Below, piece after piece: positions 8,646 through 18,707 of a stretch of DNA of 64,000 bases. The notes under the pieces are model-generated. The model ran no database searches, was not told the DNA's origin, and was given only the letters and a program-made list of their open reading frames with translations. The position numbers and the translations under genes were made by a program. The stretch spans positions 1 through 64,000 of the forward strand of contig NZ_JACXXO010000016.1 of NCBI RefSeq assembly GCF_017980685.1. The letters run 5' to 3'. The stretch is from Pseudomonas iridis. Its GTDB lineage: Bacteria; Pseudomonadota; Gammaproteobacteria; Pseudomonadales; Pseudomonadaceae. The stretch's first letter is position 1; each line of letters opens with the position of its first letter.

Positions 8646-9350
8646 TCAGTTGCTCAAGTGGTCGTCCGGAATGTTCATCTCGATGCCCATCCGCTGCGCC
8701 TCACGCAGAATGTGCCGGCGCATTTCAGCGCTGGCCTGGGCGCTGTTCTTGCTGCGAATCGCACGGACCACGGCTTCGTTCTCTTCCAGCCGTTCGGCCA
8801 GATGTTCCGGGGAGTTGCGCAGCACTTCAGCGCTTTGCTTGAGGGCGTTGCTGGTCTGCTGCACCACACTCTGGAAAATCGGGTTTGAAGTCAGGGTGAA
8901 CAGCTCTTCATGGAAGGCAATGTAGGCGCTGACTCCGGCTTCGCTGTCGCCGGCTTCAAGGGCTTCGCGCATGTCCATCAAGGTCAGGCGCAACTGGCCG
9001 ACTTCCTTGCTGCTGATCGACTGCGCCACCAGGCCGACAATGAACGGTTCAAGGGTGTAGCGCAGTTGCAGCACGTCTTCGAGACTGGCGCCGGCCACCG
9101 CGCTGTCGTGGCTCTGGCTGTCGCTGAGTTGCGCGTCGAGCACCACCACACCTTTGCCCGGCATTGAGCGGACGAGGCCAAGGGTTTCCAGGACGATCAC
9201 CGCTTCGCGCAGGCTTGGGCGGCTGATACCCAGTTGTTCGGCCAGTTCGCGCTGGCCCGGCAACATGTCGCCGGAGCGCCACTGACCGCGGGCCAGTGCG
9301 GCGCGGAGTTTTTCTACGACTGAGTTGACGACGGTGGATGTGGTAATCAC
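8646..9350 (-). CDS. FadR-type GntR/FCD transcriptional regulator, probable dctA regulator
   Basis: A 234-residue regulator. The N-terminal winged helix carries the typical phrase PGQRELAEQLGISRPSLREA followed by LGLVRSMPGKGVVV; the C-terminal FCD domain holds the effector and metal. The start is GTG 9350 with GGAG about eight bases upstream. It lies immediately downstream of dctA on the same strand. Two near-identical GntR-like operator sequences flank the predicted dctA promoter, so it is the best candidate regulator of dctA, with a C4-dicarboxylate or related acid as effector. That link is inference. Confidence 0.85.
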   Translation of the reverse strand: MITTSTVVNSVVEKLRAALARGQWRSGDMLPGQRELAEQLGISRPSLREAVIVLETLGLVRSMPGKGVVVLDAQLSDSQSHDSAVAGASLEDVLQLRYTLEPFIVGLVAQSISSKEVGQLRLTLMDMREALEAGDSEAGVSAYIAFHEELFTLTSNPIFQSVVQQTSNALKQSAEVLRNSPEHLAERLEENEAVVRAIRSKNSAQASAEMRRHILREAQRMGIEMNIPDDHLSN

Positions 9351-9366
9351 TTGTCTTGCTCCATGT

Positions 9367-9388
9367 GCCTGCGGGATCTGCCGCAGGC
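9367..9388 (-). promoter_or_regulatory. Hairpin between dctA and the FadR-type regulator gene
   Basis: Perfect eight-base stem GCCTGCGG/CCGCAGGC with a six-base loop, three to four bases before the GGAG ribosome site of the regulator. No T-run follows. It may weaken read-through from dctA or modulate translation of the regulator. Confidence 0.4.
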
Positions 9389-9434
9389 CAGATCGAAAGA
9401 TCGCAGCCCAGCGGCAATCCCGGCAGGGTTGAAA

Positions 9435-10748
9435 TCAGAACTCCTGCTGGTGCGCCGGAGTTGCTGTTTTACGCGGTTGAAAGGTATAGCCCTGCTGACC
9501 GCTAAGTACTTTGTTCGCGCGTTGTACATCGATGTCTTTTTCCCAGAGGGCGATGGCCACGGTGGCGACGCAGTTGCCGATCAGGTTAGTCAGCGCGCGG
9601 CCGATGCCCATGAACCAGTCCACCGCCAGCACCAACACCAGACCGACCACCGGGATCGCCGGAATTGCCGTCAATGTCGCCGCGAGAATCACCAAGGCCG
9701 AACCGGGAATACCGTGGGCGCCTTTGGAGGTAATCAGCGACACCAGCAGAATCGTCAGCAAATCAGTCATGGCCAAAGGCGTGCCGGTGGCGTTGGCGAT
9801 GAAAACGATGGCCAGCGTCAGGTAGATCGAAAAGCCGTCGAGGTTGAACGAGTAGCCGGTGGGGATCACCAGTCCGACGGTCGAGCTGCCGATGCCCAGG
9901 TGTTCAAGTTTGCGCATGATCTGTGGCAACACGGCATCCGAGGACGCGGTGCCCATGACGATCAGCAGTTCTTCGCGCAGGTACTTGAGCAGCGGCCACA
10001 TCCGCAGGCCGGACGCACGCATCACCAGCCCCAGAATCACGCTGACGAACGCGATGCAGGTCAGGTAGAACAAGCCGACCAGGCTGCCCAGATGTTGCAG
10101 GGAATCGATGCCGTATTTGCTGGTGGTGAAGGCGATGGCGCCGAACACGCCGATCGGCGCCAGACGCACGATCATGCCCATGATCCGGAAGATCACATGG
10201 CTCAGTTCGTTGATCAGTCGCGAGATGCCGGAGGCCGCTTCGCCGACCAGATTCAAAGCGCTGCCGAACAGTACCGAGAACAGCAGCACTTGCAGAATGT
10301 TGTTCTCGGCAAAGGCGCCGATCACCGATGTCGGGATCAGGTCCATGAGGAACTGCGTGGTGGTGTGCATGTGCTGGCCGCGCTCGGCCAGATCGCCCAT
10401 GTCGGCCGTGGACAATTGCTCCAGGTGGATATTCGCACCGCTGCCGATGCCGGTGCTGAAGGCGAATACCAGACCGATCACCAGCGCGATGGTGGTCAGC
10501 ACTTCAAAGTAGATAACAGACTTGAGGCCAATCCGGCCGACCTTCTTCAAGTCGCCCGCGCCACTGATGCCGCTGACCACTACGCAGAACACGATCAGGC
10601 CGATGAGCATCTTGATCAGTTTGATGAAGCCGTCGCCGAGCGGTTTGAGCTGGGCCGAGTATTCCGGAAGGGTCAGCCCACAGACGATGCCGAGCACCAG
10701 TCCGAGAACCACTTGGAGGAAGATTGAACGCGAGCACCATTTGAGCAT
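9435..10748 (-). CDS. dctA: C4-dicarboxylate transporter DctA
   Basis: A sodium- or proton-coupled symporter of the DAACS family for succinate, fumarate and malate in the inner membrane; 437 residues, typical. Family signatures are the serine-rich GTASSDAVLP and IPTGYSFNLDG motifs in the C-terminal half, plus about eight membrane segments and two re-entrant loops. ATG 10748 is preceded by AGGA. This gene is flanked by two FCD regulators downstream and glyA upstream. No sigma-54 site was seen; a sigma-70-like promoter lies at 10847-10876 between two operator-like sequences. A related anion-selective member of the family cannot be fully excluded. Confidence 0.92.
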   Translation of the reverse strand: MLKWCSRSIFLQVVLGLVLGIVCGLTLPEYSAQLKPLGDGFIKLIKMLIGLIVFCVVVSGISGAGDLKKVGRIGLKSVIYFEVLTTIALVIGLVFAFSTGIGSGANIHLEQLSTADMGDLAERGQHMHTTTQFLMDLIPTSVIGAFAENNILQVLLFSVLFGSALNLVGEAASGISRLINELSHVIFRIMGMIVRLAPIGVFGAIAFTTSKYGIDSLQHLGSLVGLFYLTCIAFVSVILGLVMRASGLRMWPLLKYLREELLIVMGTASSDAVLPQIMRKLEHLGIGSSTVGLVIPTGYSFNLDGFSIYLTLAIVFIANATGTPLAMTDLLTILLVSLITSKGAHGIPGSALVILAATLTAIPAIPVVGLVLVLAVDWFMGIGRALTNLIGNCVATVAIALWEKDIDVQRANKVLSGQQGYTFQPRKTATPAHQQEF

Positions 10749-10823
10749 GGGAGAAATCCTGGTCGGTGTCCTGGCTGCCGTACGCGGGGCGTATCAGATT
10801 CAGGACTTAATTATTGTGGTCTT

Positions 10824-10838
10824 ACCGGTATGTCCAGT
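10824..10838. promoter_or_regulatory. Operator-like sequence 1 before dctA
   Basis: ACCGGTATGTCCAGT differs at only two of 15 positions from the copy at 10900-10914. It lies just downstream of the predicted dctA -10 box, a classical repression position. An overlapping TGGTCTTACC at 10817-10826 adds a second half-site pair. Confidence 0.55.
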
Positions 10839-10846
10839 GCGGGTGC

Positions 10847-10876
10847 AGTCTAGGCGCTGTTTTTTATCAATCGCAA
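10847..10876 (-). promoter_or_regulatory. Predicted sigma-70 promoter of dctA
   Basis: Read on the minus strand, TTGCGA (10876-10871), an 18-base spacer and TAGACT (10852-10847) form a plausible promoter directed at dctA. The transcript would begin about 90 bases before the ATG. Confidence 0.5.
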
Positions 10877-10899
10877 GTGAAAAATGACGAATTGGCATG

Positions 10900-10914
10900 A
10901 CCGGTCTGACCAGT
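10900..10914. promoter_or_regulatory. Operator-like sequence 2 before dctA
   Basis: ACCGGTCTGACCAGT is a near-perfect palindrome (minus strand ACTGGT-CAG-ACCGGT). It resembles the TGGT(N3)ACCA operators of the PdhR/FadR branch of GntR regulators. It lies upstream of the predicted dctA -35 box, 76 bases from the other copy. Confidence 0.55.
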
Positions 10915-10972
10915 TGAGCGGTGAGTCCCATTCTTGAGCGGTTCAGGCGTTTGAAAATATTTCAGGCGAAAA

Positions 10973-11001
10973 AAAACCGGCCAATCACTTGGCCGGTTTT
11001 T
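10973..11001 (-). terminator. Terminator after glyA
   Basis: Stem AACCGGCCAA/TTGGCCGGTT with a TCAC loop, followed by a U-run on the minus strand. It begins 25 bases after the glyA stop and separates glyA from the dctA promoter region. Confidence 0.9.
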
Positions 11002-11025
11002 CATGCTGCGGGTTTAGCGTCGCAA

Positions 11026-12279
<1,254 letters not shown>

Positions 12280-12410
12280 GGCGGTCCTCAAGGATCGGGG
12301 GCAGAAAAGGGGGGCATTCTAACCCAACCGCTTTTGGATGGCATATGAAACGACATCATGTCGCAGACAAGTGGCGCTCATCACAGATGTGCGGCGCTTT
12401 TGCTGGCCCC

Positions 12411-12502
12411 ATCGCTGGCAAGCCAGCTCCCACAGTAACCGGGGTGGCCGCTGGGTTGTGTGATCGACATCAATCCCTGTGGGAGCTGGCTTGCCAGCGA
12501 TG
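12411..12502. repeat. REP inverted pair
   Basis: Perfect 25-base arms 12411-12435 and 12478-12502 (ATCGCTGGCAAGCCAGCTCC class), located in the spacer between the MorA-like gene and glyA. Confidence 0.85.
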
Positions 12503-12527
12503 AGGCCAGGAGCCTCACCCCAAAAAC

Positions 12528-15500
12528 TCAGTCAAACATGAAGAGCGCATCATTGCTGAACTGCGCCTCAAACCGTCCCGCCGGCATCGGTCGCCCGAAC
12601 AGATACCCCTGAACCTCATCGCAGCCATGCTCACGCAGGAAGTCCAGTTGTTCGTGAGTTTCCACGCCCTCGGCAATCACCGCCAGATTTAGGCTGTGAG
12701 CCATGGCGATGATCGCTCGGGCGATCTGCGCGTCCTGCTCGCCGGACGGCAGGCCATCGACGAAGGTACGGTCGATTTTCAGCACGTCGATCGGGAACTG
12801 CTTGAGGTAGTTCAGCGATGAATAACCGGTGCCGAAGTCATCGACCGCGATGCTCAGGCCGAGGTTTTTCAGGCCGGCGAGGATCTGCATCGCCTCGCTG
12901 ACTTCACGCATCAGAATGCTTTCGGTCAATTCCAGCTCCAGACAGGCCGGTGGCAGACCGGTTTCGCGCAGGATCGTGGCGATCCGCGTACCGAGCTGGC
13001 CGTCGGAGAACTGCCGCGCCGAGATGTTCACCGACACCTTCGGCACGCGCACACGGTTCTGGTGCCAGGTCTTGAGTTGACGGCACGCCTCGCTGATCAC
13101 CCAGTCGCCGACATCGACCACCAGCCCGAGCTCTTCCAGTACCGGAATGAAATCTCCTGGCGGCACCAGTCCGCGACGCGGATGACGCCAGCGCAGCAGG
13201 GCTTCGGCACCGGTCAGCCGTTTGCCGTCGCCGCTGAATTGCGGTTGGTAATACAGGACGAATTCGTCTTGTTCCAATGCATGGCGCAGGTCGCTTTCCA
13301 GCTCCAGGCGCTCCAGTGCACTGGCGTTCATGTCGGCCTGATAGAACTGGAAGTTGTTTTTGCCGCGCTCCTTGGCGTGGTACATCGCGGTGTCGGCGTT
13401 CTTCATCAACTGGCTCAGTTCGTTGCCGTCCTGCGGGCTGAGGGCGATGCCGATACTGGCGGTGACAAAGAACTCACGACCTTCGAGCACGAACGGCCGC
13501 ACCAGACTGGCGAGAATCTGCTCGGCGACATGAATCGCCCGGTTCAGCGCCAGTTCGCGGCTGGAACGATGTTGCAGCAGCAAGGTGAATTCATCGCCGC
13601 CCATGCGCGCCACGGTGTCGTCATCGTCGACGCAGGCCAGCAGACGTGTGGCCATGTCCTTCAACATGCGGTCGCCGGCCGCGTGGCCGAGGGAGTCGTT
13701 GATCGGTTTGAAACGGTCGAGGTCGAGGAACATCAGCACCACCCACGACTTCTGCCGCTCGGCCGATTGCAGCGCGGTGTGCAGACGATCCTGGAACAGC
13801 GTGCGGTTCGGCAGGTGGGTCAGGGCGTCGTAGTAGGCGAGGCGGTGAATTCGCTGTTCGCTGGCCTTGCGCTCGCTGATGTCACTGAAGAAGCACACGT
13901 AACTGGCCAGATCGCCCTCGTCATCGAGCACCGCGGTGATGCCGACCCACGCCGGGTAATGCTCGCCGTTACGGCGCTTGAGCCAGACCTCGCCTTCCCA
14001 GGTGCTGTGCTGATGCAATTGCTTGAGCACGTAACGCAGGTGTGCGTCCTGTTGTTCGTCGACGGTGAGCATGTTCGGCAACTGGTCGAGGACTTCGGCC
14101 ACCGCGTAACCGCTGACGCGGCTGAAGGCTTCGTTGGCCTGGACGATGTAACCGGCCGGGTCGGTGATCAGGATCGCCGAAGTCGAATGTTCGAAAACCG
14201 TGGCGGCCATGCGCAGGTCTTTTTCGGCGCGGCGCTGCTGGCTGATGTCGCGTCCCACGCCAAGCACGCCTTCGAACGCACCGTGTTCGTCCCACACCAG
14301 CACCAGGCGCAACTCGATCGGGATCTTGCGGCCGTCGGCGCGCAGGCAGTCGAACAGGAACAGCTGGGTCTGGACCTGATTGCGCAACAGCGCCAGTTGC
14401 TCGGGTTTGTCCAAAGCCTTGCTGACCCGATCCATCAGGGCGTGGATGCCATTCAGTTGCTGCGGGTTGGCGATGGTCGATTGCCAGCCGTTCTGAAAAA
14501 TCCACTCGACGTCATAACCCAGCACCGCTTGCACCGAGGGGCTGACGTAGTTCAGCGACAGCTTGCTGTCGGTGGAGAAGATCACGTCACTGATGCTTTC
14601 GGCGAGCATGCGATAGCGCTGCTCGCTGTCGCGCAGGGATTCGCTGGCCTCGATCTGCTCGGTGATGTCCTTGGCCACGCCGATGATCCGCGTGACCTGA
14701 TCGTGCTTGTCGCGGGCCAGTGCCTGTTCACGGATATCGAAGCGCCGCCATTCGCCGTCACGATGGCGGAAGCGCAACTGACATTGCAGCAACTGGCTGT
14801 AACCGGCGTGGCGCTGCATCTGGCGGGAGCGATGGTAGTAATCGGCATCTTCGGGGTGCAGCAGGATTTCCCAGAAATACTCGCCCATCTGATGCAGTTC
14901 GCTGCGGTTGTAACCGAGTGTCTGGCCGAGGTGGTGGTTGCTGAAAATCATCCGCTGGCTGATCACGTCCTGCACGTACAGGTGATCCGGCACGGTACGC
15001 ACCACGTCGGACCAGAAACCTTCGCGTTCCAGCAGCGACAGTTCGATCAGTTTGCGGCTGGTGATGTCGTTGATGCTGAGGATTACGGCTTTGTAGTCAT
15101 GCTGCTCGGTCGGCAGGCGCAGCACCATCCACAGATGCTGGTCACGACCATTGATGTCGGGCAGTTTGATTTCCAGTTCCAGCTGCTTTTGCTGCTTTTG
15201 CTGCTGCAGCACGGCATCCAGAATCTGATGGCCGATCGCGCAATAACGGTGCGGATGGCCGTCGATCAACAGTTGCCAGGCGTCGTCACAGGAATTGACG
15301 TTGAGCAGTTGCAGCGCCACCTGATTGACCTCGGTGACGCGCAGTTCCTGGAGCAATTGCTGGCGCTGTTGCGGCTGATCGAGCCAGGCCTTGAGCTGGT
15401 CGCTGGTCTGGATCTGCACCTTGTCGAAAAATTGCTTGAGACCGGACAGGTCGAGCACGCAGAGGGCCACGCCGGTGCCTTCGAAAATGTCCTGATATCG

Positions 15501-16385
15501 GCGACGCCCCTCATGCAGTTGGCGCTGACGGCGGCGCATGTTCAGCAGCGCAATCACCGGCAGCATCGAGAAGGCCAGGCCCAGCAGGCATTTGCCGATG
15601 AACGCCGGCAGCAACTCTTCAAGCACACGTTGACGGTCGAACAGGCCGCGCAACTGCCAGTCGCTGCTGCTCAGCGGCACAGTGAGCACGGTGTTGGCCA
15701 GGTCATCCGGGCTCAGCACGCCGGGCTTGGCCGACGACGGTGCCTCATCGCGGCTGATGATCTGATGGTTGAGACGGTTTTCCACCAGCCACAGTGGACG
15801 CAGGCCGGTTTCACTTTGTTTGGTCAGCGAGTCGAAGAAGATCGGCGCCAGGCGCAAGACCCAGTAGCCGCGCGTGTTGCCGCTGGCCTGATGCAGCAGC
15901 AAATGCACCAGAGAACCGTCGTCCGCGTTGCTGAAGTAATGCGCCTGGGAGCGGCTTCGGCGCACCAGTTCAGTCAGGTAGTCGGCGTCGGAACTGTCCG
16001 CTGCGCTGTCACTGATGATTCTGCCGGAAGGACTGAGCAGCGCCATGCTGCGCAGGCCGGGCAACGATTGCTGAAGCTTGCGCAGCAACGCCTGCTGTTC
16101 GTCGGCTGACTGCGGCTGTTCGACGATCGGTAGCAGATTGAGCGCGATTTGCGCGTTCAGCGCCATGTTCAGGCTAACCTGCGAGGCGAGATCGGCGGTG
16201 TAATCGATGGTGTATTGGCGCTGGTTTTTCTGGGTTTCGCGCAATTGGTCGAGCAATTGCCAGAACAGCAATGCCAACAGCAAAAGCACGAGTGTCGCCA
16301 GCGCACCCTTTAATGTTCCGCGCAGGGGCGAGCCTGGCGCCGGTTGGGTGCTGCTCACAGAGGCTGGCGGAGTGACATTGGACAA
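12528..16385 (-). CDS. MorA-like membrane PAS-GGDEF-EAL c-di-GMP enzyme
   Basis: A 1285-residue inner-membrane sensor protein. It has a membrane segment near residues 25-45, a periplasmic sensor region to about 260, a second membrane segment, about four PAS modules to about residue 840, then GGDEF and EAL domains. The cyclase signature MGGDEF is intact, but the inhibitory RxxD site reads DDDD, so product inhibition may be absent. The EAL domain keeps EALLRW, LELTES, DDFGTGYSS, LKIDR and EGVET, so phosphodiesterase activity is expected. The start is TTG 16385 with AGGAT seven bases upstream; the nearby ATG is out of frame. The position next to glyA matches MorA, which controls flagellar timing and biofilm in P. 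aeruginosa. Confidence 0.88.
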   Translation of the reverse strand: MSNVTPPASVSSTQPAPGSPLRGTLKGALATLVLLLLALLFWQLLDQLRETQKNQRQYTIDYTADLASQVSLNMALNAQIALNLLPIVEQPQSADEQQALLRKLQQSLPGLRSMALLSPSGRIISDSAADSSDADYLTELVRRSRSQAHYFSNADDGSLVHLLLHQASGNTRGYWVLRLAPIFFDSLTKQSETGLRPLWLVENRLNHQIISRDEAPSSAKPGVLSPDDLANTVLTVPLSSSDWQLRGLFDRQRVLEELLPAFIGKCLLGLAFSMLPVIALLNMRRRQRQLHEGRRRYQDIFEGTGVALCVLDLSGLKQFFDKVQIQTSDQLKAWLDQPQQRQQLLQELRVTEVNQVALQLLNVNSCDDAWQLLIDGHPHRYCAIGHQILDAVLQQQKQQKQLELEIKLPDINGRDQHLWMVLRLPTEQHDYKAVILSINDITSRKLIELSLLEREGFWSDVVRTVPDHLYVQDVISQRMIFSNHHLGQTLGYNRSELHQMGEYFWEILLHPEDADYYHRSRQMQRHAGYSQLLQCQLRFRHRDGEWRRFDIREQALARDKHDQVTRIIGVAKDITEQIEASESLRDSEQRYRMLAESISDVIFSTDSKLSLNYVSPSVQAVLGYDVEWIFQNGWQSTIANPQQLNGIHALMDRVSKALDKPEQLALLRNQVQTQLFLFDCLRADGRKIPIELRLVLVWDEHGAFEGVLGVGRDISQQRRAEKDLRMAATVFEHSTSAILITDPAGYIVQANEAFSRVSGYAVAEVLDQLPNMLTVDEQQDAHLRYVLKQLHQHSTWEGEVWLKRRNGEHYPAWVGITAVLDDEGDLASYVCFFSDISERKASEQRIHRLAYYDALTHLPNRTLFQDRLHTALQSAERQKSWVVLMFLDLDRFKPINDSLGHAAGDRMLKDMATRLLACVDDDDTVARMGGDEFTLLLQHRSSRELALNRAIHVAEQILASLVRPFVLEGREFFVTASIGIALSPQDGNELSQLMKNADTAMYHAKERGKNNFQFYQADMNASALERLELESDLRHALEQDEFVLYYQPQFSGDGKRLTGAEALLRWRHPRRGLVPPGDFIPVLEELGLVVDVGDWVISEACRQLKTWHQNRVRVPKVSVNISARQFSDGQLGTRIATILRETGLPPACLELELTESILMREVSEAMQILAGLKNLGLSIAVDDFGTGYSSLNYLKQFPIDVLKIDRTFVDGLPSGEQDAQIARAIIAMAHSLNLAVIAEGVETHEQLDFLREHGCDEVQGYLFGRPMPAGRFEAQFSNDALFMFD

Positions 16386-16671
16386 GCTGTAATCCTGCGG
16401 TCTGGCTGGACTGGCGCGACGTGCACTATAAGCCGGACGCCCAGAGGGGGGCTAGCATGCCTTGAGTCGTGGCGAAGTGCCAGCCCCTGGCGAGTGGACT
16501 GCCTTCTATCATTAAGGTAGCTTTGCCGGTTACGCGGGAGCGTTCCAGCTCCTACAATCAGACTTTTTCTGCGCGCACGCATTGATGACTATCAAATGAA
16601 CGACGCGCATCGGTCTGGCCGGGCATCGCCTGCGCTCCAATCATTCATCTGTCACTGACCCAAGGTTCTCC

Positions 16672-18336
16672 ATGGCTCAATACGTCTTCACCATGCATCG
16701 GCTGGGCAAAGTTGTTCCGCCGAAGCGGGAAATCCTCAAAAACATTTCGCTGTCCTTCTTCCCCGGCGCCAAGATCGGCGTGCTCGGCCTCAACGGTTCG
16801 GGTAAGTCCACGCTGCTGAAAATCATGGCCGGTGTCGACACCGAGTTCGAAGGCGAAGCCCGTCCGATGCCGGACCTGAACATCGGTTATCTGCCGCAAG
16901 AGCCGCAACTTGATCCGACCAAGACCGTGCGTGAAGTGGTCGAGGAAGCGGTCAGCGTGATCAAGAACGCCCAGGCACGCCTGGACGAGGTCTACGCGGC
17001 TTACGCTGAAGAAGATGCCGACTTCGACAAACTGGCTGCCGAACAGGCCAAGCTCGAAGCGATCCTGCAAGCCAGCGACGGCCATAACCTGGACCGTCAA
17101 CTGGAAGTCGCCGCCGACGCGCTGCGTCTGCCGGCCTGGGACGCCAAGGTCGAATTCCTCTCCGGTGGTGAAAAACGTCGTGTGGCCCTGTGCCGTCTGC
17201 TGCTGTCCGCTCCGGACATGCTGCTGCTCGACGAACCGACCAACCACCTGGACGCTGACTCCGTGGCGTGGCTGGAGCACTTCCTGCACGACTTCCCGGG
17301 TACCGTGGTTGCGATCACGCACGACCGTTACTTCCTGGACAACGTTGCTGGCTGGATTCTGGAACTCGACCGCGGCGCGGGCATTCCTTACGAAGGCAAC
17401 TATTCGGGTTGGCTTGAAGCCAAGTCCGATCGTCTGGCTGCCGAATCCAAGCAGCAGTCGGCTCACGAAAAAGCCATGAAAGAAGAACTGGAGTGGGTGC
17501 GCAAAGGCGCCAAGGCCCGCCAGTCGAAATCCAAGGCTCGTCTGCAACGCTTCGAAGAAATGCAATCGCAGGAATTCCAGAAGCGTTCGGAAACCAACGA
17601 GATCTACATCCCGGCCGGTCCGCGTCTGGGCGACAAGGTCATCGAATTCAAGAACGTTTCCAAAGGCTACGGCGATCGCGTGTTGATCGACAACCTGTCG
17701 TTCTCGATGCCGAAGGGCGCCATCGTCGGCGTAATCGGCGGTAACGGTGCCGGTAAATCGACCCTGTTCCGCATGTTGATGGGCAAGGAAACACCGGATT
17801 CGGGCAGCATCGAAGTCGGCGAAACCGTGCAACTGGCGTGCGTCGATCAGAGCCGCGAAGATCTCGACGGCAGCAAAACCGTGTTCCAGCAGATCTCCGA
17901 CGGTTCTGACCAGATCCGCATCGGCAACTACGAGATCCCGTCGCGTACCTACGTCGGTCGCTTCAACTTCAAGGGTGGCGATCAGCAGAAGTTCGTCAAG
18001 GACCTGTCCGGTGGTGAGCGTGGTCGCCTGCACCTGGCGCTGACTCTGAAAGAGGGCGGCAACGTCCTGCTGCTCGACGAACCGTCCAACGACCTTGACG
18101 TTGAAACCCTGCGTTCGCTGGAAGAGGCCTTGCTGGACTTCCCGGGCGCCGCGATTGTGATCTCTCACGATCGGTGGTTCCTTGACCGCGTCGCGACCCA
18201 CATCCTGGCGTACGAAGACGACTCGCAAGCGATCTTCTTCGAAGGTAACTACACCGAGTACGAAGCCGACCGCAAAAAGCGCCTCGGCGAAGCAGCGGCC
18301 CAGCCACACCGGGTACGCCACAAAAAACTGGCCTGA
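16672..18336 (+). CDS. ettA: Energy-dependent translational throttle protein EttA (ABC-F)
   Basis: A soluble ABC-F ATPase that binds the ribosomal E site and gates the first elongation step according to ATP/ADP ratio. It has 554 residues and two ABC domains with Walker A motifs GLNGSGKST (residues 39-47) and GGNGAGKST, and signature motifs LSGGEKRRVALCR and LSGGERGRLHLAL. Between the domains is the charged helical linker (ARQSKSKARLQRFEEM). No membrane segments. ATG 16672 was used. A strong terminator follows. Confidence 0.96.
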   Translation: MAQYVFTMHRLGKVVPPKREILKNISLSFFPGAKIGVLGLNGSGKSTLLKIMAGVDTEFEGEARPMPDLNIGYLPQEPQLDPTKTVREVVEEAVSVIKNAQARLDEVYAAYAEEDADFDKLAAEQAKLEAILQASDGHNLDRQLEVAADALRLPAWDAKVEFLSGGEKRRVALCRLLLSAPDMLLLDEPTNHLDADSVAWLEHFLHDFPGTVVAITHDRYFLDNVAGWILELDRGAGIPYEGNYSGWLEAKSDRLAAESKQQSAHEKAMKEELEWVRKGAKARQSKSKARLQRFEEMQSQEFQKRSETNEIYIPAGPRLGDKVIEFKNVSKGYGDRVLIDNLSFSMPKGAIVGVIGGNGAGKSTLFRMLMGKETPDSGSIEVGETVQLACVDQSREDLDGSKTVFQQISDGSDQIRIGNYEIPSRTYVGRFNFKGGDQQKFVKDLSGGERGRLHLALTLKEGGNVLLLDEPSNDLDVETLRSLEEALLDFPGAAIVISHDRWFLDRVATHILAYEDDSQAIFFEGNYTEYEADRKKRLGEAAAQPHRVRHKKLA

Positions 18337-18359
18337 TTCGGGTTGGTTGCATGAAAAAG

Positions 18360-18385
18360 CGGAGCCTTCGGGCTCCGTTTTTTTT
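18360..18385 (+). terminator. Terminator after ettA
   Basis: Stem CGGAGCC/GGCTCCG with a TTCG tetraloop followed by eight T residues, 24 bases after the ettA stop. Confidence 0.95.
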
Positions 18386-18707
18386 GCCTGGATTTTTTCG
18401 GGGTACCGAGGTGGATTGATCGCTGGCAAGCCAGCTCCCACAGGATTTTTGATGTGCCCGGAATAGGTGAACACCGCTGAAACTGTGGGAGCTGGCTTGC
18501 CAGCGATGGCGGTATAACTATTGGTGCATAACTTGAACCTGATCTCACCGTTCGGGTGCGTAACAGGCCAAAAAACAGTCTGATTTATATCCTGCGCACC
18601 ATTTAATTTCATATCTGCGACATCTTGCGCTGTTCCTGTGCGCATTTCGTTTGCTACAGTCCGGCTCAATTTCTTCCAACGATAATAAATTTGCCGAGAC
18701 TTTTTCC
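18386..18707. other. Spacer between ettA and gdhA
   Basis: After the ettA terminator this stretch holds a REP pair (18419-18507) and then the leader of gdhA. I see no gene in it. The A/T-richer part near 18580-18700 probably contains the gdhA promoter, but I could not assign convincing boxes. Confidence 0.5.
18419..18507. repeat. REP inverted pair
   Basis: Perfect 25-base arms 18419-18443 and 18483-18507, the same class and sequence as the pair at 12411-12502. Confidence 0.85.

Noticed and set aside
9351..10727. A 458-codon open frame on the plus strand opposite dctA
   Set aside because: DctA family motifs on the minus strand are clear; the plus frame is rich in Gln, Asp and His, typical of an antisense frame to a membrane protein.
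10749..10920. Sigma-54 promoter before dctA
   Set aside because: I looked for the GG-N10-GC core and found no convincing match; a sigma-70-like promoter fits better.
13062..16109. A 1015-codon open frame on the plus strand opposite the MorA-like gene
   Set aside because: Antisense open frames are common in GC-rich DNA because of codon bias. Its composition (rich in Gln, His, Ala, Val) looks like antisense translation, and the minus-strand gene has clear domain motifs.
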